A DNA stretch of 64,000 bases from Acidimicrobiaceae bacterium (GTDB taxonomy: Bacteria > Actinomycetota > Acidimicrobiia > Acidimicrobiales > RAAP-2). The notes below the pieces were generated by a model. It was not told the origin of the DNA and did not search any database. It saw only the letters and a list, made by a program, of their open reading frames with translations. A program made the position numbers and the translations under genes. Each line of letters opens with the position of its first letter. The first letter of the stretch is position 1. The DNA lies in the NCBI GenBank assembly GCA_003142095.1, contig PLON01000054.1:55514-119513 (forward strand). Reading direction: 5' to 3'. This document shows, one piece after another, positions 38,822 through 46,372 of this stretch.

Positions 38822-39451
38822 ATGAACGAACTCTCGGACGCATACGGTGGCGAGGTCGGTACGTCGTCGAACGAAACACTCGTTCGCGGCCATTACCCGA
38901 GCGAGCTCGAATGCGACATTCAGTTGCGCACCGGTCGCATGGTGCACTTACGACCCATTCGTCCCGATGACGCCCGGAACCTTGACAACTTCCATCGTCA
39001 TCTGTCGTCGGATTCCATTTATCGCCGATATTTTTCAATTCATCCGGAACTTTCACACGAAGAGATCGGCCATCTCACTCAAGTGGATTACGTCGATCGC
39101 CTCGCGCTCGTCATCGAAGATGACGACGAGTTGATAGCTGTCGGACGCTATGAACGCTACCCAGAGACGACGGACGCCGAGGTCGCCTTCGTGGTGCGAG
39201 ACGACTACCAGCACCTGGGACTTGGCCACCACCTCCTCGAAAACCTCGCCGACGCCGCGTGGGCCCGCGGCGTCACCACCTTTTGCGCCGAAACCCTGGT
39301 CACCAATCGCGCCATGATGTCGGTGTTTCAGCACTCGGGTTATCACGTCACGTCGACCGTGTCTTCTGGCGAGATCACCGTACGATTTTCTATCGAGCCA
39401 AATCAAGACACAAAAATCTCGCGCCTTGAGCGCCACGCGGGGACTCTCTAA
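38822..39451 (+). CDS. GNAT-family N-acetyltransferase
   Basis: This 209-aa protein has one GNAT domain from about residue 45 on: VHLRPIRPDDARNLDNFHRH, then FVVRDDYQHLGLGHHLLENL carrying the acetyl-CoA pyrophosphate loop, and the C-terminal NRAMMSVFQHSGYHVTST. It resembles the GNAT part of protein lysine acetyltransferases and the N-terminal domain of the 15.4-18.2 kb fusion. It stands immediately before a class II deacetylase gene, which suggests reversible acetylation. A GTG at 38816 is an alternative start. Confidence 0.85.
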   Translation: MNELSDAYGGEVGTSSNETLVRGHYPSELECDIQLRTGRMVHLRPIRPDDARNLDNFHRHLSSDSIYRRYFSIHPELSHEEIGHLTQVDYVDRLALVIEDDDELIAVGRYERYPETTDAEVAFVVRDDYQHLGLGHHLLENLADAAWARGVTTFCAETLVTNRAMMSVFQHSGYHVTSTVSSGEITVRFSIEPNQDTKISRLERHAGTL

Positions 39452-39454
39452 CCC

Positions 39455-40498
39455 GTGGTCCTTGTTGTCAACCAGGCCTATGACGACTCCGGCCACGAAG
39501 ACTCCGGCCACCCCGAACGCCCAGAACGCGTCTCCGCCGTGCGCGCGGGCATCGACGATCTTCATCTGGGCAGCGACCTCATCGTCGTCCCGGATCGCGT
39601 CGTCACGCGCGAAGAGTTGACTCGCGTTCACGACAGCGGCTACCTAGAAGAACTAGCGGCCTACTGCTACGAAGGCGGCGGTGACCTCGATCAAGATACC
39701 TACGCGACTTTCAGCTCGTGGCCAGTCGCCAAACAAGCGGCCGGCGCGGGCCTGGCAGTTATCGAAGAACTCCACCGTCGCGGCGACGGCGTCGGCTTCG
39801 TCGTGACCCGACCGCCCGGTCACCACGCGCTCCGTGATCGCGCAATGGGCTTCTGTCTCCTGAACAACATCGCAGTCGCCGCCGCCGCACTTCGCAGTTT
39901 GGGCGAACGAGTCTTGATCGTTGACTGGGACGTCCACCACGGCAACGGCACGCAGGAGATCTTCTGGAACGACGCCGAGGTGCTCTACGTCTCAACCCAT
40001 CAGTGGCCGCTCTTTCCCGGCAGCGGCGCCGCGAGCGAGGTTGGTGGCCGACTCGCTATAGATCGCACCGTTAATATCCCCCTTTCTCCGGGGGCCACGG
40101 GCGATATTCTTCGCCAAGCCTTTGACGACATCGCCGCACCGGTCATTGACTCCTTCAGCCCGACTTGGGTCTTGGTCTCCGCGGGCTTCGACGCCCATCG
40201 AGCAGACCCAATGGGTGATCTTCACCTCACGAGCAACGACTTCGCCGCAGTGGCGAGCAGCGTCGCGAACTTCGTCCCGCGACCCGGCCGCTTGGCGATG
40301 TTTCTCGAAGGCGGCTACGACCTCGACGCTTTGCGTTCCAGCGTCCATGCGACCCTTCGCTCGGTTCTCGGCGAGGCCGTTGCCACCGAGCAATCTTCGC
40401 GTGGAGAGCCGAGAGGCGATTATGTCACCCGCGTCCAACGTGATCGCTTGGCCGCTATTGAAGCGTTGTACTCGAGCCACGACGAAGAGAGCACGTGA
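39455..40498 (+). CDS. Histone-deacetylase family protein (class II-like amidohydrolase)
   Basis: This 347-aa zinc amidohydrolase of the HDAC/acetoin-utilisation/acetylpolyamine superfamily has the family motifs HPERPERVSAVRAGID, VTRPPGHHALRDRAMGFCLL, VDWDVHHGNGTQEIFW, SAGFDAHRADPMGD and FLEGGYDLDAL. The Zn ligands (Asp, His, Asp) and the HH pair are present. It probably deacetylates protein lysines or small acetyl-amines. It sits between a GNAT gene (3-base gap) and a Usp gene (overlapping), forming an apparent operon. Confidence 0.9.
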   Translation: MVLVVNQAYDDSGHEDSGHPERPERVSAVRAGIDDLHLGSDLIVVPDRVVTREELTRVHDSGYLEELAAYCYEGGGDLDQDTYATFSSWPVAKQAAGAGLAVIEELHRRGDGVGFVVTRPPGHHALRDRAMGFCLLNNIAVAAAALRSLGERVLIVDWDVHHGNGTQEIFWNDAEVLYVSTHQWPLFPGSGAASEVGGRLAIDRTVNIPLSPGATGDILRQAFDDIAAPVIDSFSPTWVLVSAGFDAHRADPMGDLHLTSNDFAAVASSVANFVPRPGRLAMFLEGGYDLDALRSSVHATLRSVLGEAVATEQSSRGEPRGDYVTRVQRDRLAAIEALYSSHDEEST

Positions 40499-40920
40499 TG
40501 AACACGCTACGAACCATTGCGGTGGGCTACGACGGATCTTCTGGCTCCGAGGCTGCCGTTCGCTGGAGTCTTACACTCGCGAACGCGACCCATTCCACGG
40601 TCATCGTTCTGCACGCCATCGGATTGCTCGAGCATCTGTATACGGCGTACCCGCGTGACGTCACGCCACCCGCCATCGTGGCGATGGCCAAGGAGTTGGC
40701 CTTCGACGAGCAACGCCTTCACTGGCACGTCGATGACGGCGACGCGTGCTCGGTACTGTTGCGCGCTGGTTCGTCCCCTCTCGACGCGGATCTCCTCGTT
40801 GTCGGCTCACGGGGGCGAGGACAACGCACGGGAATGCTGCTCGGCAGCACGACTCTCGAAGTCGCCGAACATACCTTGACGCCCCTGGTCATTGTGCCGT
40901 CACGCTTCGAGGAAGACTGA
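40498..40920 (+). CDS. Universal stress protein (UspA family)
   Basis: This 140-aa single-domain Usp has the strand-1 motif RTIAVGYDGSSGSEAAVRWS and the ATP-binding loop VVGSRGRGQRTGMLLGSTTL, so it is nucleotide-binding. Its ATG overlaps the deacetylase stop (GTGATGA, with a GTG at 40495 as alternative). It is the last gene of the GNAT-deacetylase-usp operon. Direct juxtaposition upstream of dosR recalls the Rv3134c (Usp)-dosR order in M. tuberculosis, although a remnant and another ORF intervene here. Confidence 0.9.
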   Translation: MNTLRTIAVGYDGSSGSEAAVRWSLTLANATHSTVIVLHAIGLLEHLYTAYPRDVTPPAIVAMAKELAFDEQRLHWHVDDGDACSVLLRAGSSPLDADLLVVGSRGRGQRTGMLLGSTTLEVAEHTLTPLVIVPSRFEED

Positions 40921-40958
40921 AGCGCGAGCGAACTCGCGTCGTTCGTGAGTCGCGCAAG

Positions 40959-41036
40959 CTCGAGCAAGTGAACGAAGCCATCAGTGAGCTTGAAGAAGGT
41001 CAGGTCGAAGCGCGACTCGTGTTCGATCTCCGCTAG
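40959..41036 (+). pseudogene. C-terminal remnant of a zinc-dependent alcohol dehydrogenase
   Basis: The 25-codon stretch ending in TAG reads LEQVNEAISELEEGQVEARL then VFDLR, which matches the end of zinc alcohol dehydrogenases (NxA...L..G.v..R.V...). Nothing of the rest of the enzyme is present upstream, where the Usp gene ends. It looks like the stump of a deletion that joined the Usp operon to the dosR promoter. Confidence 0.5.
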
Positions 41037-41099
41037 ATAGTCATTTACGTACCGCGTATCGATTGGGCGCTAGGGGCGAAACTGGCATTTCGAGAAGAA

Positions 41100-41119
41100 G
41101 TGCCATAAGTCCCTATCGA
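41100..41119. promoter_or_regulatory. DosR-type box upstream of the dosR leader ORF
   Basis: GTGCCATAAGTCCCTATCGA, 66 bp before the ATG at 41185. A looser match (CTAGGGGCGAAACTGGCA) begins at 41070. Together they suggest autoregulation of dosR. Confidence 0.5.
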
Positions 41120-41184
41120 ACGTCAATACGGTCGCATTAGAACAGGTCAACAAGAGAAGTTTCGCATCAAGAAGGAGAAGTGCG

Positions 41185-41466
41185 ATGCAGCGACAACTGG
41201 TTCCATTTCAGATTGCCGAGGGGGAAAGCCGTCCTCTCGATATTCACTGCGCCGGATACGGCGAACCTGGATCGAGTGGGGCCGACGACGTCTCTACGCT
41301 CGCACCGTTCCTCAACTGCGCATCAGCGGACGAATCGGCGAAGGTCCGCACTCGTAAAGAATTGAAGTTGCTCGCTGCGATGATGGCTCATCCTTCGGGC
41401 AGAGTTGGCCGCAACATGGAGACGACACGGAAAGGAGTCAATCATGCTGAGCGTATTCCTAGTTGA
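41185..41466 (+). CDS. Small hypothetical protein coupled to dosR
   Basis: This 93-codon ORF has a strong AAGGAG ribosome site, an ATG at 41185, and a 23-base overlap with dosR. The product starts MQRQLVPFQIAEGESRPLD and contains SAKVRTRKELKLLAAMMAH; no domain or membrane segment was recognised. In M. tuberculosis the gene ahead of dosR is a Usp (Rv3134c), so this differs. It could be a genuine co-regulated protein or a leader that sets dosR translation. Confidence 0.5.
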   Translation: MQRQLVPFQIAEGESRPLDIHCAGYGEPGSSGADDVSTLAPFLNCASADESAKVRTRKELKLLAAMMAHPSGRVGRNMETTRKGVNHAERIPS

Positions 41467-42100
41467 TGATCACGAGGTCGTGCGGCGCGGCGTGCGAGAG
41501 CTGCTAGAGAACGAGGATGACATCTCAGTGATCGGTGAAGCTGGCACGCAAGCGGAAGCGCTCGCTCTCATACCCGAGGCGAACCCCGACGTCGTGCTCC
41601 TAGACGTTCGCTTGCCCGACGGTGACGGTATCGAGATATGTCGAGAGGTTCGTTCGTCGACGCCGGACATCGCCTGTTTGATGTTGACGTCCTTCGCGGA
41701 CGATGAGGCGCTTCTCGGAGCCGTCATTGCCGGTGCCTCAGGCTACGTATTGAAGCAAATCCGGGGCAACGACCTGGTCGCTTCGGTGCGCCGCGCCGCG
41801 AACGGCGAATCGTTGCTTGACCCGTTGATGGTGGCGAAGGCTCGCGCGCGACTTGGACGGAACGTTGAAGATGAGCGACTGCGGCCCCTTTCCCCGCAAG
41901 AGCGACGAATACTTGATTTGATCTCTGAAGGTATGACCAATCGAGAGATTGCCGAAACGATGTTCCTTGCAGAGAAGACGGTGAGGAACTACGTCTCGAA
42001 CCTCCTTTTGAAGATGGGCGTGAAACACCGAACAGAAGCGGCAGTCTTCGCGGTGCGCGTCGCCGAGCGACAGAGGAAATCCTTTTCGGGCCCCGAATAG
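41444..42100 (+). CDS. dosR: DosR/DevR-type response regulator (NarL/LuxR family)
   Basis: This 218-aa regulator is close to mycobacterial DosR throughout. The receiver starts MLSVFLVDDHEVVRRGVREL with acidic D8/D9 and phospho-acceptor D54 in VVLLDVRLPDGDGIEICREV, followed by AGASGYVLKQI. The LuxR-type helix-turn-helix at about 145-205 includes LSPQERRILDLISEGMTNRE and MFLAEKTVRNYVSNLLLKMG. The DNA-contact residues known in M. tuberculosis DosR (K179, K182, N183) appear as K, R, N. ATG 41444 has AAAGGAG upstream. It probably binds the repeated box of this window. Confidence 0.92.
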   Translation: MLSVFLVDDHEVVRRGVRELLENEDDISVIGEAGTQAEALALIPEANPDVVLLDVRLPDGDGIEICREVRSSTPDIACLMLTSFADDEALLGAVIAGASGYVLKQIRGNDLVASVRRAANGESLLDPLMVAKARARLGRNVEDERLRPLSPQERRILDLISEGMTNREIAETMFLAEKTVRNYVSNLLLKMGVKHRTEAAVFAVRVAERQRKSFSGPE

Positions 42101-42171
42101 AGGTCACACTGATGGCGTGATCCAAGCAACTTCGACGCCGAGGCTTAACAGTACCTTCAGAAAATCAACTT

Positions 42172-42192
42172 GTGACATATGTCCCTATCGAC
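42172..42192. promoter_or_regulatory. DosR-type box with no coding gene downstream
   Basis: The core GTGACATATGTCCCTATCGA shows very good agreement with the boxes at 20720 and 41100. The next element downstream is a terminator. Confidence 0.55.
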
Positions 42193-42376
42193 GTAGCACT
42201 CGCAACGGACGAGTCTTCAAGAACGGCGACAGGCCAGTCCACTCCGTCTACGCTGGCCGCGGCAACAAGCCCGGTCAAGGTGACGTCGACTAAGGATGAA
42301 CCGGTCGGAGTGAGTTAACTCAACGCAAGACCAACACACCCGCGGTCAGTAATGAACGCGGGTGTGTTGTTTTGTG
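42193..42376 (+). ncRNA. Candidate DosR-controlled small RNA
   Basis: A DosR-type box is followed within about 140 bp by a strong rho-independent terminator, with no convincing ORF between them. The interval holds a 6-bp hairpin (GGCCAG 42232-42237 with CTGGCC 42253-42258). The layout (box, non-coding segment, terminator) is what a small RNA gene would look like; M. tuberculosis has a DosR-regulated sRNA (DrrS), but no sequence similarity is claimed. The transcription start is unknown. Confidence 0.35.
42332..42376. terminator. Bidirectional rho-independent terminator between dosR and dosS
   Basis: CAACACACCCGCG and CGCGGGTGTGTTG (42332-42344, 42357-42369) form a perfect 13-bp stem with a 12-base loop, followed by TTTTGTG. 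On the other strand the stem is preceded by the dosS stop region. It serves both convergent genes. Confidence 0.8.
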
Positions 42377-42399
42377 TCTCGAACAACGTGTCGGCGGGG

Positions 42400-43914
42400 T
42401 CAGTTCATGCGATCAAAGGGAGAAAGGGGAACTCGCCACTCGACAATGGTTCCCTTCGGGTTCCTTCGGCGGACGGTACAGGTGCCCCCAAGATTCTCAG
42501 CCCTGGTTGCCATATTGCGCATTCCATTTCCGGCAGATGGCCCGTCGCCAATGCCGACACCGTCGTCGATCAGCGAGAAAGAGAGCCACTCCCCCTCGAT
42601 AGCAACGACGACGTCAATTTTCGACGCGTGTGCGTGTCGCCCGACATTGGAGAGGCCTTCGCCGAATACATGGAGGAGATGTTCGCTCACGATCTCTGGG
42701 ACGGCGAAGTCGACGGGGCCCAGAAACGCGATCCGCGGGAGAACGCCGAGTTCATGATGGTATCGATCGGCGAGTCTGAGCATCTCTTCGCGGAGTCCAC
42801 TCGCAGCCTCATTGCGGCCCGGAAGTCGAAAAATCGTGTTGCGAATCTGTCGAATGACATCGTCCAGGCTTTCCACCGCAGCGGAAATACGGTCCCCCAC
42901 TGAACCGGTGACCGAGGCTCCCATGGCCTGGAGTGACATGCCGAGCGCGAAGAGTTCCTGAATTACGGTGTCGTGCATGTCTCGAGCAATGCGTTCATCC
43001 TCGGCGACGATGCTGAGTCGATCGATTTCCGCGCGGACCGATCCCATCTCAATGGCCGTGGCGGCGGCACCGGCGAACACTTCAGCGAAGGCCACGTCAT
43101 GTGGTTGAAAGGGAGTTTGCCCGTGCACCCGCCCCAGCACGAGGGTACCGAGGCGTCGCTGGTCAGCGATGAAGGGCACGTACAACCCTGGTCCCAGGTC
43201 GAGGTCGACCACGCCGGGAGGTACATTGTCGGCCGTCGAGAGGTCCTCGATCACGTCGGGCTCACCAGAACGCATGACCTCCGCCGAACGGCTCGTGTCC
43301 GCTGAGAGGAGGACGCCGAGCAAGAACTCCGTTCCCTTCCCATCGACCGAGACAATTTCGAATTGATTCGTGGTTGTAGGCATCACAATCCACGCGGCGT
43401 CAGAGTGACAGAGCAGTCGAGCACGCTCGACGACGAGTGGGAGAATCTCTTGCATTTGCGCGCCGGCCAGCAATTGTTTGGTAATTTCGTTGACGGCGTT
43501 CAATCGGTCAAGCGCTCGCCGGCGCGCTCGTGCGTCACGAACGAAAGCGGCGACGTAGAGCGCGTCACCGAGTTTGACCGGGGTCAAACTGACGTCGATT
43601 GGAAACTCCGCTCCGTCGCGACGCCGTCCCGCGAGATCGAGGCCAACACCCATTTCTCGAGGGTGGGGCGCTCCAAAAAAGCGCCGAAGGTGATCACCGT
43701 GTTGGTCCCTTCGACCATCGGGCACCAAGACGTCAATCGACTGGCCAATGAGATCCTCGGGACGGTATCCAAAAAGAGTTGTCACGGACGGACTGGTCAG
43801 CACGATGCGATGAGTCGCATCAATCACGATGATCGCGTCAGGACTGGCCGAGAAGATTTCGCGGAAAAGGACTTCAGGATCCAACTTCGTCGAGGATGCC
43901 TTACTATCGCTCAC
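42400..43914 (-). CDS. dosS: DosS/DevS-like sensor histidine kinase (PAS-GAF-HisKA_3-HATPase)
   Basis: This 504-aa cytoplasmic kinase has a PAS domain (about 15-125), a GAF domain (about 145-295), dimerisation/phospho-acceptor segment EDERIARDMHDTVIQELFAL (His in RDMHDT, about residue 318) and a HATPase with GEGLSNVGRHAHAS and DDGVGIGDGPSAGNGM. The back half is very like mycobacterial DosS/DosT, but the first GAF (haem) domain is replaced by PAS. The PAS has QHGDHLRRFF, whose first His lies where FixL has its haem ligand, so an oxygen-sensing haem is possible but unproven. GTG start, convergent with dosR. Confidence 0.88.
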   Translation of the reverse strand: MSDSKASSTKLDPEVLFREIFSASPDAIIVIDATHRIVLTSPSVTTLFGYRPEDLIGQSIDVLVPDGRRDQHGDHLRRFFGAPHPREMGVGLDLAGRRRDGAEFPIDVSLTPVKLGDALYVAAFVRDARARRRALDRLNAVNEITKQLLAGAQMQEILPLVVERARLLCHSDAAWIVMPTTTNQFEIVSVDGKGTEFLLGVLLSADTSRSAEVMRSGEPDVIEDLSTADNVPPGVVDLDLGPGLYVPFIADQRRLGTLVLGRVHGQTPFQPHDVAFAEVFAGAAATAIEMGSVRAEIDRLSIVAEDERIARDMHDTVIQELFALGMSLQAMGASVTGSVGDRISAAVESLDDVIRQIRNTIFRLPGRNEAASGLREEMLRLADRYHHELGVLPRIAFLGPVDFAVPEIVSEHLLHVFGEGLSNVGRHAHASKIDVVVAIEGEWLSFSLIDDGVGIGDGPSAGNGMRNMATRAENLGGTCTVRRRNPKGTIVEWRVPLSPFDRMN

Positions 43915-44353
43915 AACGGCTCACTTCCGTTCGCTAGCTGCTCGTGTCCTCGTTCATGCGAAGGCCCGCAAACCTGCATTCCAGGCTCGACAGCGACTCT
44001 AGTTTCGCACAAGACACGTCATCGTTGAGACGGTCGCCGGGATGTAACCACTGCTTTGTTCACATTTCCAATGTGGTCCAGCGTCAATTTTGCGTTCAAT
44101 CATCAATTTTCGCACTCTGTCACAACTCCCGTGGTTGGCGCCAGTGAGGCGGGCGTCAACGCCGCAGGAACGAAGTCGCCCGCAAGGGAATTTCAATACT
44201 GGGGAAAGATCGTACCCATCGATTGGAATGTTCGAACTCGCCCTTCTTTTCGCGTTTTGGTCGCTTGATCTGCGAGAGATTGCGCCGTTGCACGTGTTTC
44301 TGACGGCTTCTATCGTCCAGCCTGGTAATACTGCGAAAAGGACCATTGTCCCT
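43915..44353. other. Gene-poor, lower-GC stretch upstream of dosS
   Basis: These 439 bp contain the dosS promoter side and a DosR-type box at the right end. No gene was recognised. GC looks lower than in flanking genes, consistent with decayed sequence. Confidence 0.4.
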
Positions 44354-44358
44354 ATGCG
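44338..44358. promoter_or_regulatory. DosR-type box overlapping a GNAT remnant
   Basis: The core AAGGACCATTGTCCCTATGC is a near-perfect dyad (GGACCATTGTCCC). It covers the first possible ATG of the remnant, so its original target is unclear. Confidence 0.5.
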
Positions 44359-44542
44359 AACGCGCGGTGGACGTGAGATGTTCGCCCAGACGCTCGTTTG
44401 CGGCGTGTTGGGCTTGGCGCGCGAACGAGGCATCGAACGGGTCGGGCTCGGCGTCTCGCACGCCAACATTCCCGCACAACGTGTGTACGGGAATGTTGGC
44501 TTCGAACTGCGGGCGAACTTTACGAACTACGTCGAGGCGTAG
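44354..44542 (+). pseudogene. C-terminal fragment of a GNAT acetyltransferase
   Basis: The 62-codon frame contains AQTLVCGVLGLARERGIERV and VSHANIPAQRVYGNVGFELR, the last helix and strand of a GNAT domain (N.a...Y...GF). The first two thirds of the domain, including the acetyl-CoA loop, are absent upstream. It is followed by the end of the convergent cytochrome gene. Probably a remnant, though expression of the fragment is possible because a DosR-type box overlaps its start. Confidence 0.55.
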
Positions 44543-44547
44543 TTCCT

Positions 44548-45507
44548 TCAGTCCTTCGTCTGGTTCTGGTAGTGCTCTCGCCAGATGATGCGGTAGACCT
44601 TGGACTTTCGTGGGATCGAGCGCAGGCCCGGGATGAAGGGCATCAAGGTGAGCCCGACGGTCAGAAGAAGCATGATGGCCAGGACCTCAACGTCGCCGTT
44701 GGAGCTGCTGTTCATCGGCGATACCTGGTACCAGAAGGTGTAGAGCCAGAGCCAAGCCTGTCCGGGCCAACTGCCCGTCTCGTTCATCATGCCCCATTGG
44801 CTGCCCGTGAGGTGATCGGCCTGAGCCACTTGACCCAGGTAGCTGCCGTCGGAGATGAACAGCAGGGAGTCGGTGTAGTCCGTGGTATAGAAGCTGTCAC
44901 CCGTGAGCAGGGCCTCGTCCAACGCTCCGCTGCGGGCCATCTGGGTCAGGTCGTTGATCATCAGTGGAACCGGTCCGGCGTCGGATGCGTTGACGACGAC
45001 CTGATTGTTGAGGAACTTCATGTTTGCCGCGGCCTTCGTGTAGTTGTTCAACCACGCGGTTTTGGCCGACGCCGAGGCGTTTTGGAACACGGCCAGATCC
45101 TTGTCGAGGGCCGGCTGTCCGGGCAGCGCCTTGAGCGGATTGATCACGAACACCTTGGCGGTGTTGATCGGGATGTGCACGCCGATCCAGTACTCGAGCT
45201 TGAGCGGCCCTAGCTGCTGGCTCGCGCTCGAGTTCTGGCTGTTGTACGGCGCTCCATACGTCGCGGTGCCAGACGTACCGTTCAACTCGCTGAGAGCCGT
45301 GGTGGCGAAGTCGACCGGCGCGGTGGTGGACCATGACTTGAGGGTGATCGCCGGGTCGTCGGGTGAGCCGAAGACCACCGCGAGGATCAAGGTCAGTATC
45401 AGGACCACCGCGATGGCAATGCTGCCTTCCTTGATGATGTCGTAAGGGCTATGGCCGCCCTTCCATTCGGGCGCGTCAACGTCTGGGCGAAATGCTTTCT
45501 TGCTCAT
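44548..45507 (-). CDS. Cytochrome b C-terminal (subunit IV-like) protein with large extracytoplasmic insertion
   Basis: This 319-aa protein forms the second half of a split cytochrome b. An N-terminal transmembrane helix (IAIAVVLILTLILAVVFGSP) is followed by about 200 residues predicted outside the membrane (LNGTSGTATYGAPYN, GPLKLEYWIGVHIPINTAKV) and C-terminal helices ending LLLTVGLTLMPFIPGLRSIP. The PEWY motif of typical Qo sites was not found. The ATGA overlap with the cytochrome b gene shows they act together. Similar split, insertion-bearing forms occur in menaquinol-oxidising complexes; the exact role is inferred. Confidence 0.65.
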   Translation of the reverse strand: MSKKAFRPDVDAPEWKGGHSPYDIIKEGSIAIAVVLILTLILAVVFGSPDDPAITLKSWSTTAPVDFATTALSELNGTSGTATYGAPYNSQNSSASQQLGPLKLEYWIGVHIPINTAKVFVINPLKALPGQPALDKDLAVFQNASASAKTAWLNNYTKAAANMKFLNNQVVVNASDAGPVPLMINDLTQMARSGALDEALLTGDSFYTTDYTDSLLFISDGSYLGQVAQADHLTGSQWGMMNETGSWPGQAWLWLYTFWYQVSPMNSSSNGDVEVLAIMLLLTVGLTLMPFIPGLRSIPRKSKVYRIIWREHYQNQTKD

Positions 45508-46130
45508 TGGACCGCTCCTGCGTTCTCTTCAATTGGTGGTACTACGCCCTTGATGCGAACCAGCACGACGTGAACGCCGACCAGCAGAACGAGGATGAGG
45601 GGCATCAGGACGATGTGCCACATGAGCATCTGGCCACCGTTCAAGAGGTTGAAGAAGGCCCCGCCGCCGCTGCCGTTGATGGCGTCCTTCGCCTGGGTGG
45701 AGATCCACTGCGAGTCGAAGTTGCTCTGGGATACATAACCGGTCAACGCCGTCACGATCGAGCAGAGGAACAGCACCATGCCCGTTATCCACGTGAGGGC
45801 CCGGCCACCACGCCACGCGGCCATGAAGTACTTGCCCCACAGGTGGATCACCATGGAGAAGAAGAAGATCTCCACGCTCCACAGGTGCATGGAGTTGACG
45901 AAGTGGCCGACGTTCGAGGTGTGCCACCACGCCGGACCGAAGATGGCCAGCACGCACCCCGTGGCGATGACCACGACGAGGGAGGAGATCGTGGCGACGC
46001 CGAAGACGTAGATCCACGACGAGACGTAACTGGGCTGGGTATCGGGCAGCATCTTCTCCGGGGGAAGCTTGCCGAAGGTGCGCTTACGAAGACGGGTCGT
46101 CCACTGACGATCGATTTCGGAGGTACTCAC
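45504..46130 (-). CDS. Cytochrome b (b6-type N-terminal subunit)
   Basis: This 208-aa diheme cytochrome b has four transmembrane helices. Helix B holds the His pair MHLWSVEIFFFSMVIHLWG (14-residue spacing) and helix D the pair WHIVLMPLILVLLVGVHVV (15-residue spacing, as in b6f rather than bc1). It should carry quinol electrons across the membrane with the downstream subunit. No Rieske protein or cytochrome c gene is in the window. GTG 46130 overlaps the stop of a 59-aa membrane protein gene (GTGA). A DosR-type box lies upstream of that small gene. Confidence 0.85.
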   Translation of the reverse strand: MSTSEIDRQWTTRLRKRTFGKLPPEKMLPDTQPSYVSSWIYVFGVATISSLVVVIATGCVLAIFGPAWWHTSNVGHFVNSMHLWSVEIFFFSMVIHLWGKYFMAAWRGGRALTWITGMVLFLCSIVTALTGYVSQSNFDSQWISTQAKDAINGSGGGAFFNLLNGGQMLMWHIVLMPLILVLLVGVHVVLVRIKGVVPPIEENAGAVQ

Positions 46131-46306
46131 TGGTTCTCCTTACGACGACGGCGACCGGGGAACGGTAGTAGCAGCGCGCCGATGAAGGTCGCGAGCATCA
46201 GGATGATGACGATTGCGTTAGCGGCGCTGATATCAAAAATATGCCACTGAAAATAGTGATCAGGGTGATTGAGATTAATCAGCGCCCCAATGAGGAATGA
46301 GCTCAT
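46127..46306 (-). CDS. 59-aa single-pass membrane protein preceding cytochrome b
   Basis: This short gene has an ATG at 46306 and a TGA overlapping the cytochrome b GTG. It begins MSSFLIGALINLNHPDHYFQ, then WHIFDIS, one transmembrane helix (ANAIVIILMLATFIGALLLP) and a basic cytoplasmic tail FPGRRRRKENQ. A diverged copy sits in inverted orientation at 46418-46585 and keeps the same helix and tail, so the sequence was once under selection. It is probably a small subunit or assembly factor of the cytochrome b complex. The DosR-type box lies 67 bp upstream. Confidence 0.7.
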   Translation of the reverse strand: MSSFLIGALINLNHPDHYFQWHIFDISAANAIVIILMLATFIGALLLPFPGRRRRKENQ

Positions 46307-46372
46307 ACCAAATATCCATTTCTCCGTGAAGGCACAGTTGAGTTGATGTTACACACACATAGGAAAAACAAC

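Larger units (their letters stand above)
42101..42399. other. dosR-dosS intergenic region
   Basis: These 299 bp between the convergent dosR and dosS genes contain a DosR-type box, an internal hairpin and a bidirectional terminator. Short open frames exist (for example NGRVFKNGDRPVHSVYAGRG, ending at about 42292) but none has a start codon placed after the box. Confidence 0.55.

Noticed and set aside
42118..42292. A 58-codon frame with protein-like end (NGRVFKNGDRPVHSVYAGRG) between dosR and dosS
   Set aside because: Its only start (GTG at 42118) lies before the box, with no ribosome site; kept as part of the intergenic note only.
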